DNA of 64,000 bases from an uncultured Lachnospiraceae bacterium (GCA_910583965.1 CAJUAE010000008.1:1-64000), one strand, 5' to 3'. Shown: positions 17,426 to 26,760, counted from the first letter of the stretch. Program-made: numbers and translations. The notes: a model not told the origin generated them from the sequence alone.

Positions 17426-17812
17426 ATGAAAGTAAATATGGATGATGAGTGTTCGAGAACAGATATCCTCAGACAAACTACATACCATATGATTAGATTC
17501 GGATTTCAGGCGAGACAAAGAGGATACCGCTATTTGCGGGAGGCAGTCCTGATAGCTTGTCAAGAGCCTGAAACTTTAACCGCTGTCACAAAACGTTTGT
17601 ATCCAGAGGTGGCAAAGCGTTATAATACTACAGATAAACATGTTGAGCGTGCAATACGAAATACGATAGAGACAGCATGGAATGAAAAAGAATCTGAAAC
17701 CTTTAAAACATTATTTGAAAAAAGCTATGGTAATAGAACTACAAGACCTACCAATACGGAGGTTATAGCGAAAATAGCCGGATTAATTATGAAATACAAT
17801 GGAGTCCGATAA
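17426..17812 (+). CDS. Stand-alone Spo0A C-terminal DNA-binding domain protein
   Basis: 128 aa; ATG 17438 is an alternative start. Almost the whole protein matches the Spo0A effector domain: GFQARQRGYRYLREAVLIAC, then VTKRLYPEVAKRYNTT and HVERAIRNTIETAW, and the closing block TRPTNTEVIAKIAGLIM. The phosphoreceiver domain is entirely absent, so it cannot be switched by the usual phosphorelay. The recognition helix keeps VERAIR but reads DKH where Bacillus Spo0A has ASR, suggesting an altered DNA preference. It sits between fcl and a glycosyltransferase with tight spacing, so it is probably a dedicated regulator of this glycan locus. Function inferred. Confidence 0.85.
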   Translation: MKVNMDDECSRTDILRQTTYHMIRFGFQARQRGYRYLREAVLIACQEPETLTAVTKRLYPEVAKRYNTTDKHVERAIRNTIETAWNEKESETFKTLFEKSYGNRTTRPTNTEVIAKIAGLIMKYNGVR

Positions 17813-17832
17813 GTGAATTGGAGGATAGGCAG

Positions 17833-18774
17833 TTGAAGGCATATGCAAAGATGTTGAGTATTATTGTGCCCTGCTATAATGAGGAGGAGAGTGTGCCGCT
17901 TTTTTATGCAGAAGCAGTGAAGCAGGAATCGTTTTTCCATGAAAAGGATGTGGAGTTTGAGTTTATATTTGTAGATGATGGTTCAAAAGATGGAACTGTG
18001 AAGGCAGTAAAGGCACTGCGAGAAAAGGATGCGCGGGTACACCTTGTTTCGTTTTCTAGAAATTTTGGAAAAGAGGCTGCCATAATAGCAGGGCTTGAGA
18101 AGGCGGTGGGAGATTTTACAGTGTTGATGGATGCGGATTTACAGGACCCACCGGCAATTTTGCCAGAGATGTATGGTTATATAGAACAGGGCTATGATTC
18201 TGTGGCAACAAGGCGTGTGGACAGGAAAGGAGAGCCCCCAATTCGCTCCTTTTTTGCCAGAAGATTTTATGGGCTAATGCGCAAGATTTCAAAGACCGAG
18301 ATTGTTGATGGTGCCCGGGATTATAGGCTTATGACGCGGAAGGTCACAGACGCAATTCTATCAATGCGGGAGTACAACCGCTTTTCCAAAGGTATTTTTG
18401 GTTGGGTCGGATTTCAGACAAAATGGATTGAGTATGAGAATGTACAGCGTGTAGCAGGAGAGACGAAATGGTCCTTCTGGAAATTGTTTTTGTATTCTTT
18501 AGATGGGATTATGGCATTTTCGACAGCGCCCTTGTCGATTGCTTCGGTGTTTGGTATTTTATTTTGCTTTATCGCTTTTGTGTTTATGATTTTTATCTTT
18601 GTCAGGGCATTGATTTATGGAGATCCAGTCGCTGGTTGGCCGTCCATGATGTGTATTATCTCATTGATTGGGGGCGTTCAGTTACTCTGTATTGGCATTA
18701 TGGGACAGTATATGAGTAAGATGTATATGGAAGTGAAAGACCGGCCCAAATATCTTGTAAAGGAAGAATTTTAG
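17833..18774 (+). CDS. Membrane GT2, GtrB/DPM1-like polyprenyl-phosphate sugar synthase
   Basis: About 313 aa from TTG 17833, 8 nt after GGAGG (17820-17824); TTG 17818 overlaps that site. GT2 fold with IIVPCYNEEESVP, FVDDGSKDGT, NFGKEAAIIAGLE and the metal motif LMDADLQDPP, plus two C-terminal membrane helices (about 225-300). This architecture transfers one sugar from a nucleotide to polyprenyl phosphate, supplying donors for GT-C enzymes that act outside. Three GT-C-like proteins occur downstream, and a second GtrB-like gene lies at 50417. Confidence 0.85.
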   Translation: MKAYAKMLSIIVPCYNEEESVPLFYAEAVKQESFFHEKDVEFEFIFVDDGSKDGTVKAVKALREKDARVHLVSFSRNFGKEAAIIAGLEKAVGDFTVLMDADLQDPPAILPEMYGYIEQGYDSVATRRVDRKGEPPIRSFFARRFYGLMRKISKTEIVDGARDYRLMTRKVTDAILSMREYNRFSKGIFGWVGFQTKWIEYENVQRVAGETKWSFWKLFLYSLDGIMAFSTAPLSIASVFGILFCFIAFVFMIFIFVRALIYGDPVAGWPSMMCIISLIGGVQLLCIGIMGQYMSKMYMEVKDRPKYLVKEEF

Positions 18775-18776
18775 GC

Positions 18777-19559
18777 ATGGGTGAGAAAAGACCAGGCATT
18801 GTGAGTATTATTGTGCCTGTGTACAATGCAGAACAGTTTATTCGGCAGACAATTGACTGTGTGCAGGCGCAGACCTATACAGACTGGGAACTTTTGTTGG
18901 TGGATGATTGTTCCTGTGATAAAAGTCGAGAATATATTCAGGAAAAAAGTAGCACAGATAAGCGTGTAAAACTTGTATCACTTGAGAAAAATGGTGGCGC
19001 GGCAGAGGCGAGGAACAGAGGTGTCAAGCAAGCTTGTGGGCAGTATATCTGTTATTTGGATGCAGATGATATCTGGTTGCCAGATAAGCTTACAGTAGAG
19101 TTGCAATATTTAAGAAACATACAACGGACAGAAGATACAAGTGCTGGATTTGTATTTATGGGATACGAATTTGCGGATGCGTCAGGAAAAGGGCTAGGAA
19201 AAGTGGTACATGTACCTAGGCGTATCACATATCAGCAAGCGCTAAAAAACACAACGATTTTTACTTCTACAGTGATGATTGACCGAGATAAAATACCAGA
19301 TGAAGATATTTATATGCCGCATATCGCAAGTGAAGATACAGCAACATGGTGGCAGATTTTAAAAAGACATGGTGTGGGATATGGTATTGATCAGAATTTG
19401 GTAAAATACAGAAGAAGTGTAGATACCTTGTCGTCAAATAAACTGACAGCAGTCAAAAGGATTTGGAATCTATATCGCAAACAGGAAATGTTGTCTTTTG
19501 TGAAAAGTGTGTACTATATGTTTTTCTGGGCATTTCGGGCTGTTTTAAGGCGGATTTAG
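18777..19559 (+). CDS. Glycosyltransferase family 2
   Basis: 260 aa. GT2 fold: SIIVPVYNAEQFIRQTIDCVQAQTY is the nucleotide-binding start (about residues 9-33), LVDDCSCDKS, then the CYLDADDIWLPDKL metal motif and a C-terminal helix with hydrophobic stretch YYMFFWAFRAVL. Similar proteins occur in teichoic acid and EPS loci. Donor and acceptor cannot be read from sequence. It follows the preceding gene by 2 bp. Confidence 0.85.
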   Translation: MGEKRPGIVSIIVPVYNAEQFIRQTIDCVQAQTYTDWELLLVDDCSCDKSREYIQEKSSTDKRVKLVSLEKNGGAAEARNRGVKQACGQYICYLDADDIWLPDKLTVELQYLRNIQRTEDTSAGFVFMGYEFADASGKGLGKVVHVPRRITYQQALKNTTIFTSTVMIDRDKIPDEDIYMPHIASEDTATWWQILKRHGVGYGIDQNLVKYRRSVDTLSSNKLTAVKRIWNLYRKQEMLSFVKSVYYMFFWAFRAVLRRI

Positions 19560-19607
19560 GCTGCATGGTGGGCAATTCCTGCACGATTTTGGTTTGGAGG
19601 CTGAACA

Positions 19608-21017
19608 GTGAGACGGATAGAGGCAATAAAAAGAACAATTATATTACAGTTGTCATTGATAGGTCTTTTTGTTCAGACAATCTTGTATATTTATGTCTGG
19701 CAGAAAGTATATAATGATATTATGCAGAGCGGCATGTGGAGAAGTTTTCACAGAAAAGGTTTCTGGCTTTTGGCAGCCGTTTATTTCATATTGTTGTTAT
19801 TTTTTTCAGCGACTTATGGTGGGCTTAAAGTAGGATATCTTAAACCGATGGATGTGTTTTTTTCACAGGTGATATCGTTATTGTGCGCAAATATTGTCTC
19901 TTATTTTCAGATTTCACTGTTGTCATTAGGACTTGTCACACCATATCCACTTTTGCTCATGATGTTGGGACAGATTGTTGTATCTGCGGTTTGGACTTTT
20001 GTCAGTCATAAACTGTATCAGCGTTTTTTCCCGCCAAAGAATTTGTTGTTTATCAGTGGAGAGCGACCAACAGAAGATATTTTAATGAAATTTGAGTCGC
20101 GCAAGGACAAGTACAATATTGTGAAGTGTGCTTTTGAGAGTGATGGCTTGCAGGTATTAGAACAAGAAATCTTAACGGACTATGACGGTGTAATACTATG
20201 GGATATAGATACTGCATTGCGCAACAAGTTGTTAAAATTTTGCTACAGCAGAGGAATCCGAGTCTATATGATGCCTAAAATTCCAGATATTATGATTAAA
20301 GGATCAGACCAGCTTCATTTGTTTGATACGCCAATATTGCTTACGCGGGAATATGCGATGACAATTGAACAGCGTGTAGTAAAAAGATTAATTGACATTG
20401 TTTGTTCGTTGCTGTTAATGATTGTCGCATCGCCGTTTATGCTTGTGACGGCTGTCGCTATAAAGTTGTATGATGGTGGTCCTGTATTTTACAAACAGAT
20501 GCGATGTACACGTGATATGCGTACATTTCAGATATTAAAGTTTCGGAGTATGCGCACAGATGCCGAGAAAGATGGTGTCGCAAGACTTGCGGCAAAGAAT
20601 GACAGTCGCATTACACCAATTGGCAAATTTATTAGAAAGGTTCGGATTGATGAGCTTCCGCAGCTTTTTAATATATTGAGTGGAGAGATGTCTTTTATTG
20701 GTCCAAGACCAGAACGACCAGAGATTATTCAGCAGTATCAAGAGGATATGCCAGAGTTTACTTTTCGGACGAAGGTCAAGGCAGGGCTTGCTGGATATGC
20801 ACAGGTGTATGGAAAATACAATACAACACCGTATGATAAGTTAAAGCTGGATTTATTTTATATTGAAAATTACAGCGTGTGGCTTGACTTGAAACTAATG
20901 CTTTTAACATTAAAAATACTGTTTCAGTCGGAAAGTACCGAAGGTGTAAATGCGGGACAGACAACCGCGGCAAAAAGTGTATCGAAAGAGATAAATGAGG
21001 GAGAAAAGAGCAGATAA
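19608..21017 (+). CDS. Undecaprenyl-phosphate sugar phosphotransferase, WcaJ/CpsE-like
   Basis: 469 aa from GTG 19608, 8 nt after GGAGG. Four or five N-terminal membrane helices, a central CoA-binding-like domain, a further helix (KRLIDIVCSLLLMIVASPFM) and the C-terminal sugar transferase catalytic domain with KFRSMRTDAE, RKVRIDELPQLFNILSGEMSFIGPRPERPE in consecutive blocks. It starts a polyprenyl-diphosphate-linked repeat unit by attaching sugar-1-phosphate, probably a hexose. With the next genes (Wzz-like, EpsG-like) it forms a Wzy-type assembly set. A second initiating enzyme of a different class lies at 57446. Confidence 0.9.
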   Translation: MRRIEAIKRTIILQLSLIGLFVQTILYIYVWQKVYNDIMQSGMWRSFHRKGFWLLAAVYFILLLFFSATYGGLKVGYLKPMDVFFSQVISLLCANIVSYFQISLLSLGLVTPYPLLLMMLGQIVVSAVWTFVSHKLYQRFFPPKNLLFISGERPTEDILMKFESRKDKYNIVKCAFESDGLQVLEQEILTDYDGVILWDIDTALRNKLLKFCYSRGIRVYMMPKIPDIMIKGSDQLHLFDTPILLTREYAMTIEQRVVKRLIDIVCSLLLMIVASPFMLVTAVAIKLYDGGPVFYKQMRCTRDMRTFQILKFRSMRTDAEKDGVARLAAKNDSRITPIGKFIRKVRIDELPQLFNILSGEMSFIGPRPERPEIIQQYQEDMPEFTFRTKVKAGLAGYAQVYGKYNTTPYDKLKLDLFYIENYSVWLDLKLMLLTLKILFQSESTEGVNAGQTTAAKSVSKEINEGEKSR

Positions 21018-22059
21018 GGTGGAAAAGACAGGGATTGATAGTAGGGCGCTATTTGCCACATATATGATAACACTTCCAAGACTATTGATTTTGACAATGG
21101 CCGGTGCCGTTTTGGGCAGCGGTCTTTCTCTAATTGTTGCGTTATTGCAGATGCAAGAGAGATGTTATGTGTCTGAGACAGAGTATTATATTAAGTTTGC
21201 TGCGGGAGCATTGGAGGCAAAACATCATTACAATGATTTTACTTGGAATGATGTGCTTGTTTCCGATTCAATCCTTGGGAGAGCGATGGAACAACTTGGC
21301 GATCAGTATGACAGAAGTCAGGTTCAAAATATGATAACAGCAGATATTTTATCGGATGTGCGTTATTTGACAATTACTGTGCGCGGATTAGAGTTTGCTC
21401 AAGTTGAGGAAATTAAAAATGCGATTGGCACTGCGCTGGAGTCCTTTGGAGAAACAAAGGATGAGTTTGACCAAATCTATAAAATTGACGATTTGGAGAT
21501 TGTGCAGGAAGATGTTCCATTTTTTACATGGAGGGCAGCATTTTTAGGGGGGCTTTTGGCGGGATTGCTCGGTATCTTTTTGACAGCATTTCGGTTTTGT
21601 ATGGGTTCTGTAATTTATACCAAAAGAGACATTACCAGATACACAGGGGTGCCAGCATATGGCATGACTTTTGTGGCACGCTACAAAAAAAATAAGTTTC
21701 AGACAATTCAGAACAGACAACGAAAAATGCTTTGTGAAAATCTACAAATGCTAGTCGAAGCACATTCTAAGATTATGCTAATAGACGCTTCGGACGGAGA
21801 GGAAGCAATGGCGTTTTTAGAGGAGATACAAAATCTAGGAATTGCTGACAGTGCACATTTTCAGGTGTATAATACCAAAAAAAGTAGAGTGATGCAACAA
21901 AATGCGGTTTTTCTGGCAGTGATTCCGTTTGGAAAGACCTATCGAGAAAGAATTATTGACGAGATAGAAAATGTACAGTTGCAAGGCGGTAAAACTGTGG
22001 GAGGAATCCTTACCAAAGCAGATGCTTTATGGACTGGAATTTATTATGGATTAAAATAA
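20995..22059 (+). CDS. Wzz/CapA-like polysaccharide co-polymerase with degenerate kinase-like tail
   Basis: 354 aa, overlapping the previous gene by 23 bp. A membrane helix at about residues 30-52, an extracytoplasmic region, and a second helix at about 178-203 give the Wzz topology that controls chain length. The cytoplasmic tail (about 235-354) has strands such as KIMLIDASDGEEAMAFL and GKTVGGILTKAD that resemble the Rossmann-like part of BY-kinases, but no Walker A GKS/T loop is present, so it is probably not a kinase. The kinase-like reading is inference. Confidence 0.65.
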   Translation: MREKRADKVEKTGIDSRALFATYMITLPRLLILTMAGAVLGSGLSLIVALLQMQERCYVSETEYYIKFAAGALEAKHHYNDFTWNDVLVSDSILGRAMEQLGDQYDRSQVQNMITADILSDVRYLTITVRGLEFAQVEEIKNAIGTALESFGETKDEFDQIYKIDDLEIVQEDVPFFTWRAAFLGGLLAGLLGIFLTAFRFCMGSVIYTKRDITRYTGVPAYGMTFVARYKKNKFQTIQNRQRKMLCENLQMLVEAHSKIMLIDASDGEEAMAFLEEIQNLGIADSAHFQVYNTKKSRVMQQNAVFLAVIPFGKTYRERIIDEIENVQLQGGKTVGGILTKADALWTGIYYGLK

Positions 22060-22116
22060 TTTTTGGGAAATAGCTTTTCTGAAATAGCTTTCGGATTGGA
22101 AGGGGGTGGAACACAG

Positions 22117-22899
22117 ATGAAATTACAGGTGTTGGTGTCGGCTGTAAACCAAGATATTTCCACAATTGCAGAGCGCATGGGTCTGGAAAGTGATGCGATT
22201 ATTATTAATCAGACCGATCACTTTGGCTATAAAGAATACATGCACAATGGCAGGCAAATACAGTGCTATGAATTTCGGGAAAAAGGTGTTGGTCTTAGCA
22301 GAAATAATGCATTGATGCGTGCAGAGGCAGAGATTGTGCTTTTTTCTGACGAGGATATTCGTTATGATAAGGGATATGAAAAGCAGGTGCTAGATGCGTT
22401 TGTAGCACATCCAGAGGCAGATTTTTTATTGTTTAATGTGCGTGTGGGTGCATCACGCGCAACCTATCATACAAAACAGTATCACAGGGTTCATGTGTGG
22501 AATGCAGGGCGTTATCCAACCTATTCGTTTGCAGTGCGGCGAGAGAAATTACATGCGGCACACATTACGTTTTCGCTGTTGTTTGGCGGTGGAGCCAAAT
22601 ATAGCAATGGAGAGGATAGTCTGTTTTTGAAGGACTGTCTAAAATATGGTCTTGTGGTCTATGCCATTCCTGTTGAGATTGGTTCGGAGATTGAACGCGA
22701 ATCAACATGGTTTGCGGGATATACAGACAAGTTTTTTATTGACAGAGGTGTGTTGTATCACTTTTTGTATGGCGGATTGGCTTACCCAATGGCAGTGCGA
22801 TTTATTCTGGCTCACGGAAAAGTAATGTGTCAGGAGATTCCAAAGAAAAATGCGCTGGCATTGATGCGAAAAGGGATTCAGTCTGTAGCGGGATTGTGA
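22117..22899 (+). CDS. Probable glycosyltransferase (GT2-like fold)
   Basis: About 260 aa from ATG 22117 with AAGGGGGTGG upstream; an upstream TTG (22063) lacks a site. N-terminal LQVLVSAVNQDISTIAERM is followed by EFREKGVGLSRNNALMRAEAEIVLFSDEDIRYDKGYE, which contains the aspartate motif expected for a GT2 metal site (SDEDIR). Middle part YSFAVRREKLHAAHITFSLLFGGGAKYSNGEDSLFLKDCL fits the GT2 acceptor loop. Substrates unknown. Confidence 0.75.
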   Translation: MKLQVLVSAVNQDISTIAERMGLESDAIIINQTDHFGYKEYMHNGRQIQCYEFREKGVGLSRNNALMRAEAEIVLFSDEDIRYDKGYEKQVLDAFVAHPEADFLLFNVRVGASRATYHTKQYHRVHVWNAGRYPTYSFAVRREKLHAAHITFSLLFGGGAKYSNGEDSLFLKDCLKYGLVVYAIPVEIGSEIERESTWFAGYTDKFFIDRGVLYHFLYGGLAYPMAVRFILAHGKVMCQEIPKKNALALMRKGIQSVAGL

Positions 22900-22912
22900 G
22901 AAGGAGGCTTTT

Positions 22913-24100
22913 GTGACAGCGGACAGAATATGTTCTATTTTGTTTTATTTGTTCATAACTGCAGTGACATGTAAGATGGCTTGTCAGATTCAACCATATC
23001 AGATAGGAGAATCTCTTTGGATTTGCGGACAGCGAACAAGAAAAAGTTTTCGGAATCGATTGTATCTCGCAGGAATCTTTTTGGTGCTTTTTTTGATATC
23101 TGCGTTTCGTTTTGGCATTGGAAATGATTATTGGCAATACACACAGACTGCCCATGAAGTGTATGTCGGTGGCTATGTTGTGACAGAAGTGGGGTTTAAC
23201 TGGCTGGTAAAACTGGTCTATCTACTTTCGGGTGGAGAATACTACGAATTTGTATTTGCGATCTTTGCTTTTGCTACTTTGTTTTTTTTCTTAAAGTCAT
23301 TTACAGAACAGAGTGTCAGTTTTTCACAAAGTTTTTTTCTATTTATGGCACTGGGATTGTATTTTCAGACATTCAATACAGTCCGTTATTATCTAGCGTT
23401 GTCGATTGCACTTTTTTCCATGAGATATGCCTTGGAGAAGGATTGGTTAAAATTTGTGTTTTGGGTAGGAATAGCAGCACTGTTTCACAAGTCCGTTTTG
23501 TTGGTGATTCCTGTTTATTGGATTGCTTCACTTGATTGGAAAAAGTGGCAGATTGTGGCAGGGCTTGTAGCAAGTGCAGTCTGTTATATGGGGAGAGGAG
23601 TTCTCTTAAAGCTTGCGCTGGTATTGTATCCTTCTTATAAAAATACGATTTATCTTGCGGGAGGAGGAAGTTGGTTTGGCAATCTTCGCATATTAATTGT
23701 AATTGCTTTTTATGTTTGGTTTTTGCATACACGTGCTTTTGCGCAGAGAGAACACCGTAATTTTCCATTAAATACTTTACTTGAAACGCAAAGCTGGTAT
23801 CGGGAACTTCGATTTTATGGGCATTTGAATTTACTGGCGTTTGTGACAGGCACATTTTTTTCCTTTTTGCCAGTGGTGACGCGGCTTTCTTATTATTTTG
23901 GAGTATCACAATTATTTTTGCTTCCGCTGATTTTGAGACAGATACAAGATGTGAAAATTCAAAAAAAAGCAAAAGCTGTTTTATTTGTGGTATATTTGGC
24001 TTCTTTTTTAATCTTTTTGTTGCAGGCGCATCGAGAGGGGGTAGGTTTGCTTCCTTATCGAAGCTGGCTTTTTGAAACACAGCGCTATATACACAAGTAA
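22913..24100 (+). CDS. EpsG family / Wzy-like polysaccharide polymerase
   Basis: 395 aa from GTG 22913, 5 nt after AAGGAGG. About ten membrane helices; the segment ALFHKSVLLVIPVYWIASLDWKKW and the preceding FNTVRYYLALSIALFSMRYAL match the EpsG-type polymerase signature. It would polymerise lipid-linked repeat units outside the membrane. It follows the WcaJ-like and Wzz-like genes in the same operon. A 235-codon antisense frame is a shadow. Confidence 0.8.
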   Translation: MTADRICSILFYLFITAVTCKMACQIQPYQIGESLWICGQRTRKSFRNRLYLAGIFLVLFLISAFRFGIGNDYWQYTQTAHEVYVGGYVVTEVGFNWLVKLVYLLSGGEYYEFVFAIFAFATLFFFLKSFTEQSVSFSQSFFLFMALGLYFQTFNTVRYYLALSIALFSMRYALEKDWLKFVFWVGIAALFHKSVLLVIPVYWIASLDWKKWQIVAGLVASAVCYMGRGVLLKLALVLYPSYKNTIYLAGGGSWFGNLRILIVIAFYVWFLHTRAFAQREHRNFPLNTLLETQSWYRELRFYGHLNLLAFVTGTFFSFLPVVTRLSYYFGVSQLFLLPLILRQIQDVKIQKKAKAVLFVVYLASFLIFLLQAHREGVGLLPYRSWLFETQRYIHK

Positions 24101-24391
24101 AGAAATTGTTTTCTTTGATAGATTTTCAAGTACGCCATTGGGCGTTTATGCTGCCGCGCATTATACGCAACAGGATAGCATTCTTTTGCGTGCTTGTGCA
24201 GTCTGCTGGAGGTATATTAGATGGGGCATTGAATGTCGCTACGGATACGAATTAGTTGCTCGCTGCCTACAGAGATGGGAGTCCTCACACATTTGAGATA
24301 TGGTTGAATGCCTGCGACAGAAAGAAAAAAGCCAAATTGTTACATAATAGTTTCGCTTTTGATTTTGCAGAAGGATTTAGTGTGAAGTCAA

Positions 24392-24443
24392 AAATTTCCC
24401 ACATCCTGATTAGTAGGCCCGCTAAAGCGGGCAGATGGGAGTT
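24392..24443 (+). repeat. REP-like hairpin element, tandem copy 1
   Basis: 52-bp unit containing CATCCTGATTAGTAG, the perfect hairpin GCCCGCTAAAGCGGGC and the tail AGATGGGAGTT. An identical unit follows after a 12-bp spacer. A GTAG tetranucleotide directly abuts the hairpin, the architecture of REP/IS200-type ends. Related copies are at 32331 and 56201. Confidence 0.8.
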
Positions 24444-24455
24444 CGTGTGAAATTA

Positions 24456-24507
24456 AAATTTCCCACATCCTGATTAGTAGGCCCGCTAAAGCGGGCAGAT
24501 GGGAGTT
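24456..24507 (+). repeat. REP-like hairpin element, tandem copy 2
   Basis: Identical over 52 bp to copy 1 and continuing TAGAGCGG. The tail GGGAGTTAGAG is shared with the copy at 32331-32369. The ATG of a glycosyltransferase follows 33 bp downstream. Confidence 0.85.
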
Positions 24508-24539
24508 AGAGCGGCAATTTTAAGAAAAGGGAGATTCGT

Positions 24540-25376
24540 ATGGAGCAGGAAATTTGTTACAGCATTATTGTAGTTTGTCTAAATTCTGGACAGCGGCTCT
24601 ATGATACCATAGATAGTATTTTAGAACAGACATATCCAAATTATGAAGTAATTATAAAAGATGGTGGCTCCAAGGACGGTTCTGTAAAAGCGCTTGCAGA
24701 ACGATACACAGATACACGACTTCATGTGTATACAAAAAAGGATAGTGGCATTTATGATGCAATGAATCAGGCAATAGCATTGGCAAATGGAACATATTTT
24801 CTGTTTTTAAATACTGGCGATAGCTTTTATCATACAAATGTGCTAGAAAAAGTAACTGCGGAAATTAAAAAACTGCAAAAAGAGGGGCATCGAGCAGATA
24901 TTGTATATGGAAATTTGTACCATAAGATGCAAAAAACAGTGATATATGCATCACCAGAAATAAATGATTTTACATGTTATCGAAATGTGCCTTGCCATCA
25001 GACTTGTTTCTACCATAAAACGATGTTTGGCATTAGGGCATACCGGCCAGAGTATACTGTAAGGGCAGACTACGAACATTTTCTATGGTGTTTTTATAAG
25101 CAAAAGGCAGAAATCTTGTATATTCCTGTGGTGGTTGCGGTGTATGAAGGGGGCGGCTATTCTGAGACGAAAAAGAACCAAAAGCGTTCTGCCTATCAGC
25201 ATCGTGAGATTGTGGTTCACTATCTTGGCAAGAAAAAGGCTGACCGATACCGACTATTGTTGTTACTGACTTTAGCACCCTTGCGAGGCGCCATAGCGTC
25301 AAACCAACATTTGTCAGGAATCTATAATAAGATTAAAAAAGTTATATACAAGATTCAGAAGAAAGCGAACAGGTAA
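24540..25376 (+). CDS. Glycosyltransferase family 2, WcaE-like
   Basis: 278 aa. YSIIVVCLNSGQRLYDTIDSI at the N-terminus, IKDGGSKDGS, KKDSGIYDAMNQAIALANG and LFLNTGDSFYH; this DSGIYDAMN...LNxGD pattern is typical of the WcaE-like branch of GT2. NVPCHQTCFYHKTMF and VRADYEHFLW complete the acceptor side. Donor unknown; the branch often uses GDP-fucose or UDP-GlcNAc, which would fit gmd-fcl upstream (inference). A lysine-rich tail may touch the membrane. Confidence 0.85.
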   Translation: MEQEICYSIIVVCLNSGQRLYDTIDSILEQTYPNYEVIIKDGGSKDGSVKALAERYTDTRLHVYTKKDSGIYDAMNQAIALANGTYFLFLNTGDSFYHTNVLEKVTAEIKKLQKEGHRADIVYGNLYHKMQKTVIYASPEINDFTCYRNVPCHQTCFYHKTMFGIRAYRPEYTVRADYEHFLWCFYKQKAEILYIPVVVAVYEGGGYSETKKNQKRSAYQHREIVVHYLGKKKADRYRLLLLLTLAPLRGAIASNQHLSGIYNKIKKVIYKIQKKANR

Positions 25377-25458
25377 CTTGATAGGCTCAAGGACACTTTC
25401 TTAAAATAGGGGAAAAGGAGCGTTTAAGAGACTATTTTGACCATATGGAGGGGATTGT

Positions 25459-26760
25459 ATGAGAGTTTTATGGTTGTGTAATATTATGCTCCCGTTTATC
25501 GCAAAGAGTCTGGGGCAAAAAATTGTAATTAAGGAAGGATGGCTTTCTGGTCTTGCAGGAAAATTGATGGCACATCAGGATAGAAATGACATAACACTTG
25601 GAATCTGTTTTCCAGAATCGGAGAGCAGAAGATTTGTGAAAGAAGACACTTCCTTATTTGTGAAGGATAAGGCACAAGGAATTAACTATTATATTTTTCG
25701 CGAAGACACGGTGCATCCAGAGAAATATGACGCTGCTTTAGAGGAGAGTCTTGGTGCTGTGATAAAAGATTTTGAGCCAGATATTGTTCATATCTTTGGC
25801 ACAGAGTATCCACATACGCTCGCATGCGTAAAGGCATTTCGACACCCGTCGCGCACGCTAATTGGAATACAGGGACTTTGCAGTTCGATTGCGGAAGTAT
25901 ATATGGCAGACTTGCCTTATTCTGTACAGAAGAAAAAGACTTTTCGCGATATTCTTAAAAAAGATGGTCTGTTTGACCAGCAGGCAAAGTTTGCAAAGCG
26001 CGGAGAATATGAGAAGGAAGCACTTTCTATGGTGGGGCATGTTACTGGTAGAACGGATTTTGACAGGGAGATGACAAAAAAACTTGCACCCGATGCAAGA
26101 TACCATTTTATGAATGAGACACTGCGCTCGGACTTCTATAATGATACATGGAGTATTGATAAGATTGAACGGTATTCTCTTTTTTTAAGTCAAGGAAATT
26201 ATCCAATTAAAGGTTTACACTATGTGATTGACATTTTGCCAGACCTTTTGGAAGAATTTGAGGATACGGTTGTCTATGTGGCAGGGGATGTCATCACGGC
26301 AAATGATAGTATTAAGGATAAGATTAAGCTTTCAGGGTATGGAAAATTTTTGCTCAAACAGATAAAACAAAACAAATTGGAAGACCATGTGCGTTTTGTT
26401 GGACGTTTACAATCAGACAAAATGTGCGCGCGCTTTTTGAAAACACATGTGTTTTTATGCCCATCTGCAATTGAAAATTCGCCCAATTCGGTTGGCGAGG
26501 CGATGCTTCTAGGTGTTCCAGTAGTTTCTGCAAATGTTGGTGGTGTGCATAATTTGGTGAATGACGGAAAGGATGGTTTTTTGTATCCAAAGGATAAACC
26601 TAAGCGTTTAAAGGATTCTATTCTTCGTATCTTTGAGGATGATAAACTTGCAATATCGCTCTCGTCCAATGCAAAGGCACATGCGCTTAGAACACACGAC
26701 CCGGAGACAAATTACAGGAGGCTTTTGGATATCTATCATGAGATTAACAGTTGTGTCTAA
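25459..26760 (+). CDS. Glycosyltransferase family 4 (GT-B fold)
   Basis: 433 aa behind GGAGGGG. GT-B fold with C-terminal donor site: LFLSQGNYPIKGLHYVID, VRFVGRLQSDKM, then PSAIENSPNSVGEAMLLGVPVVSANVGGV containing the E-x7-E motif. It is a retaining transferase using a nucleotide sugar. The acceptor is unknown. It overlaps the next GT4 gene by 23 bp. Confidence 0.85.
   Translation: MRVLWLCNIMLPFIAKSLGQKIVIKEGWLSGLAGKLMAHQDRNDITLGICFPESESRRFVKEDTSLFVKDKAQGINYYIFREDTVHPEKYDAALEESLGAVIKDFEPDIVHIFGTEYPHTLACVKAFRHPSRTLIGIQGLCSSIAEVYMADLPYSVQKKKTFRDILKKDGLFDQQAKFAKRGEYEKEALSMVGHVTGRTDFDREMTKKLAPDARYHFMNETLRSDFYNDTWSIDKIERYSLFLSQGNYPIKGLHYVIDILPDLLEEFEDTVVYVAGDVITANDSIKDKIKLSGYGKFLLKQIKQNKLEDHVRFVGRLQSDKMCARFLKTHVFLCPSAIENSPNSVGEAMLLGVPVVSANVGGVHNLVNDGKDGFLYPKDKPKRLKDSILRIFEDDKLAISLSSNAKAHALRTHDPETNYRRLLDIYHEINSCV

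Larger units (their letters stand above)
24101..24539. other. Intergenic region with tandem REP-like hairpins
   Basis: 439 bp without a credible gene. It holds a short hairpin (24132-24136 with 24141-24145, TTT after) that may end the epsG transcript, an ATGGGAGT block near 24275-24282, a patch around 24305-24345 that weakly resembles the leader before pseB, and the two 52-bp repeats at 24392-24507. AAGGGAGA precedes the next gene. Confidence 0.5.

Noticed and set aside
23373..24080. 235-codon frame on the minus strand
   Set aside because: Entirely antisense to the EpsG-like gene, whose membrane topology and motifs are convincing; no minus-strand start signal.
24392..24507. CRISPR-like tandem repeat
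   Set aside because: Only two 52-bp units with a 12-bp spacer, no cas genes, and dispersed copies elsewhere: REP-like, not CRISPR.
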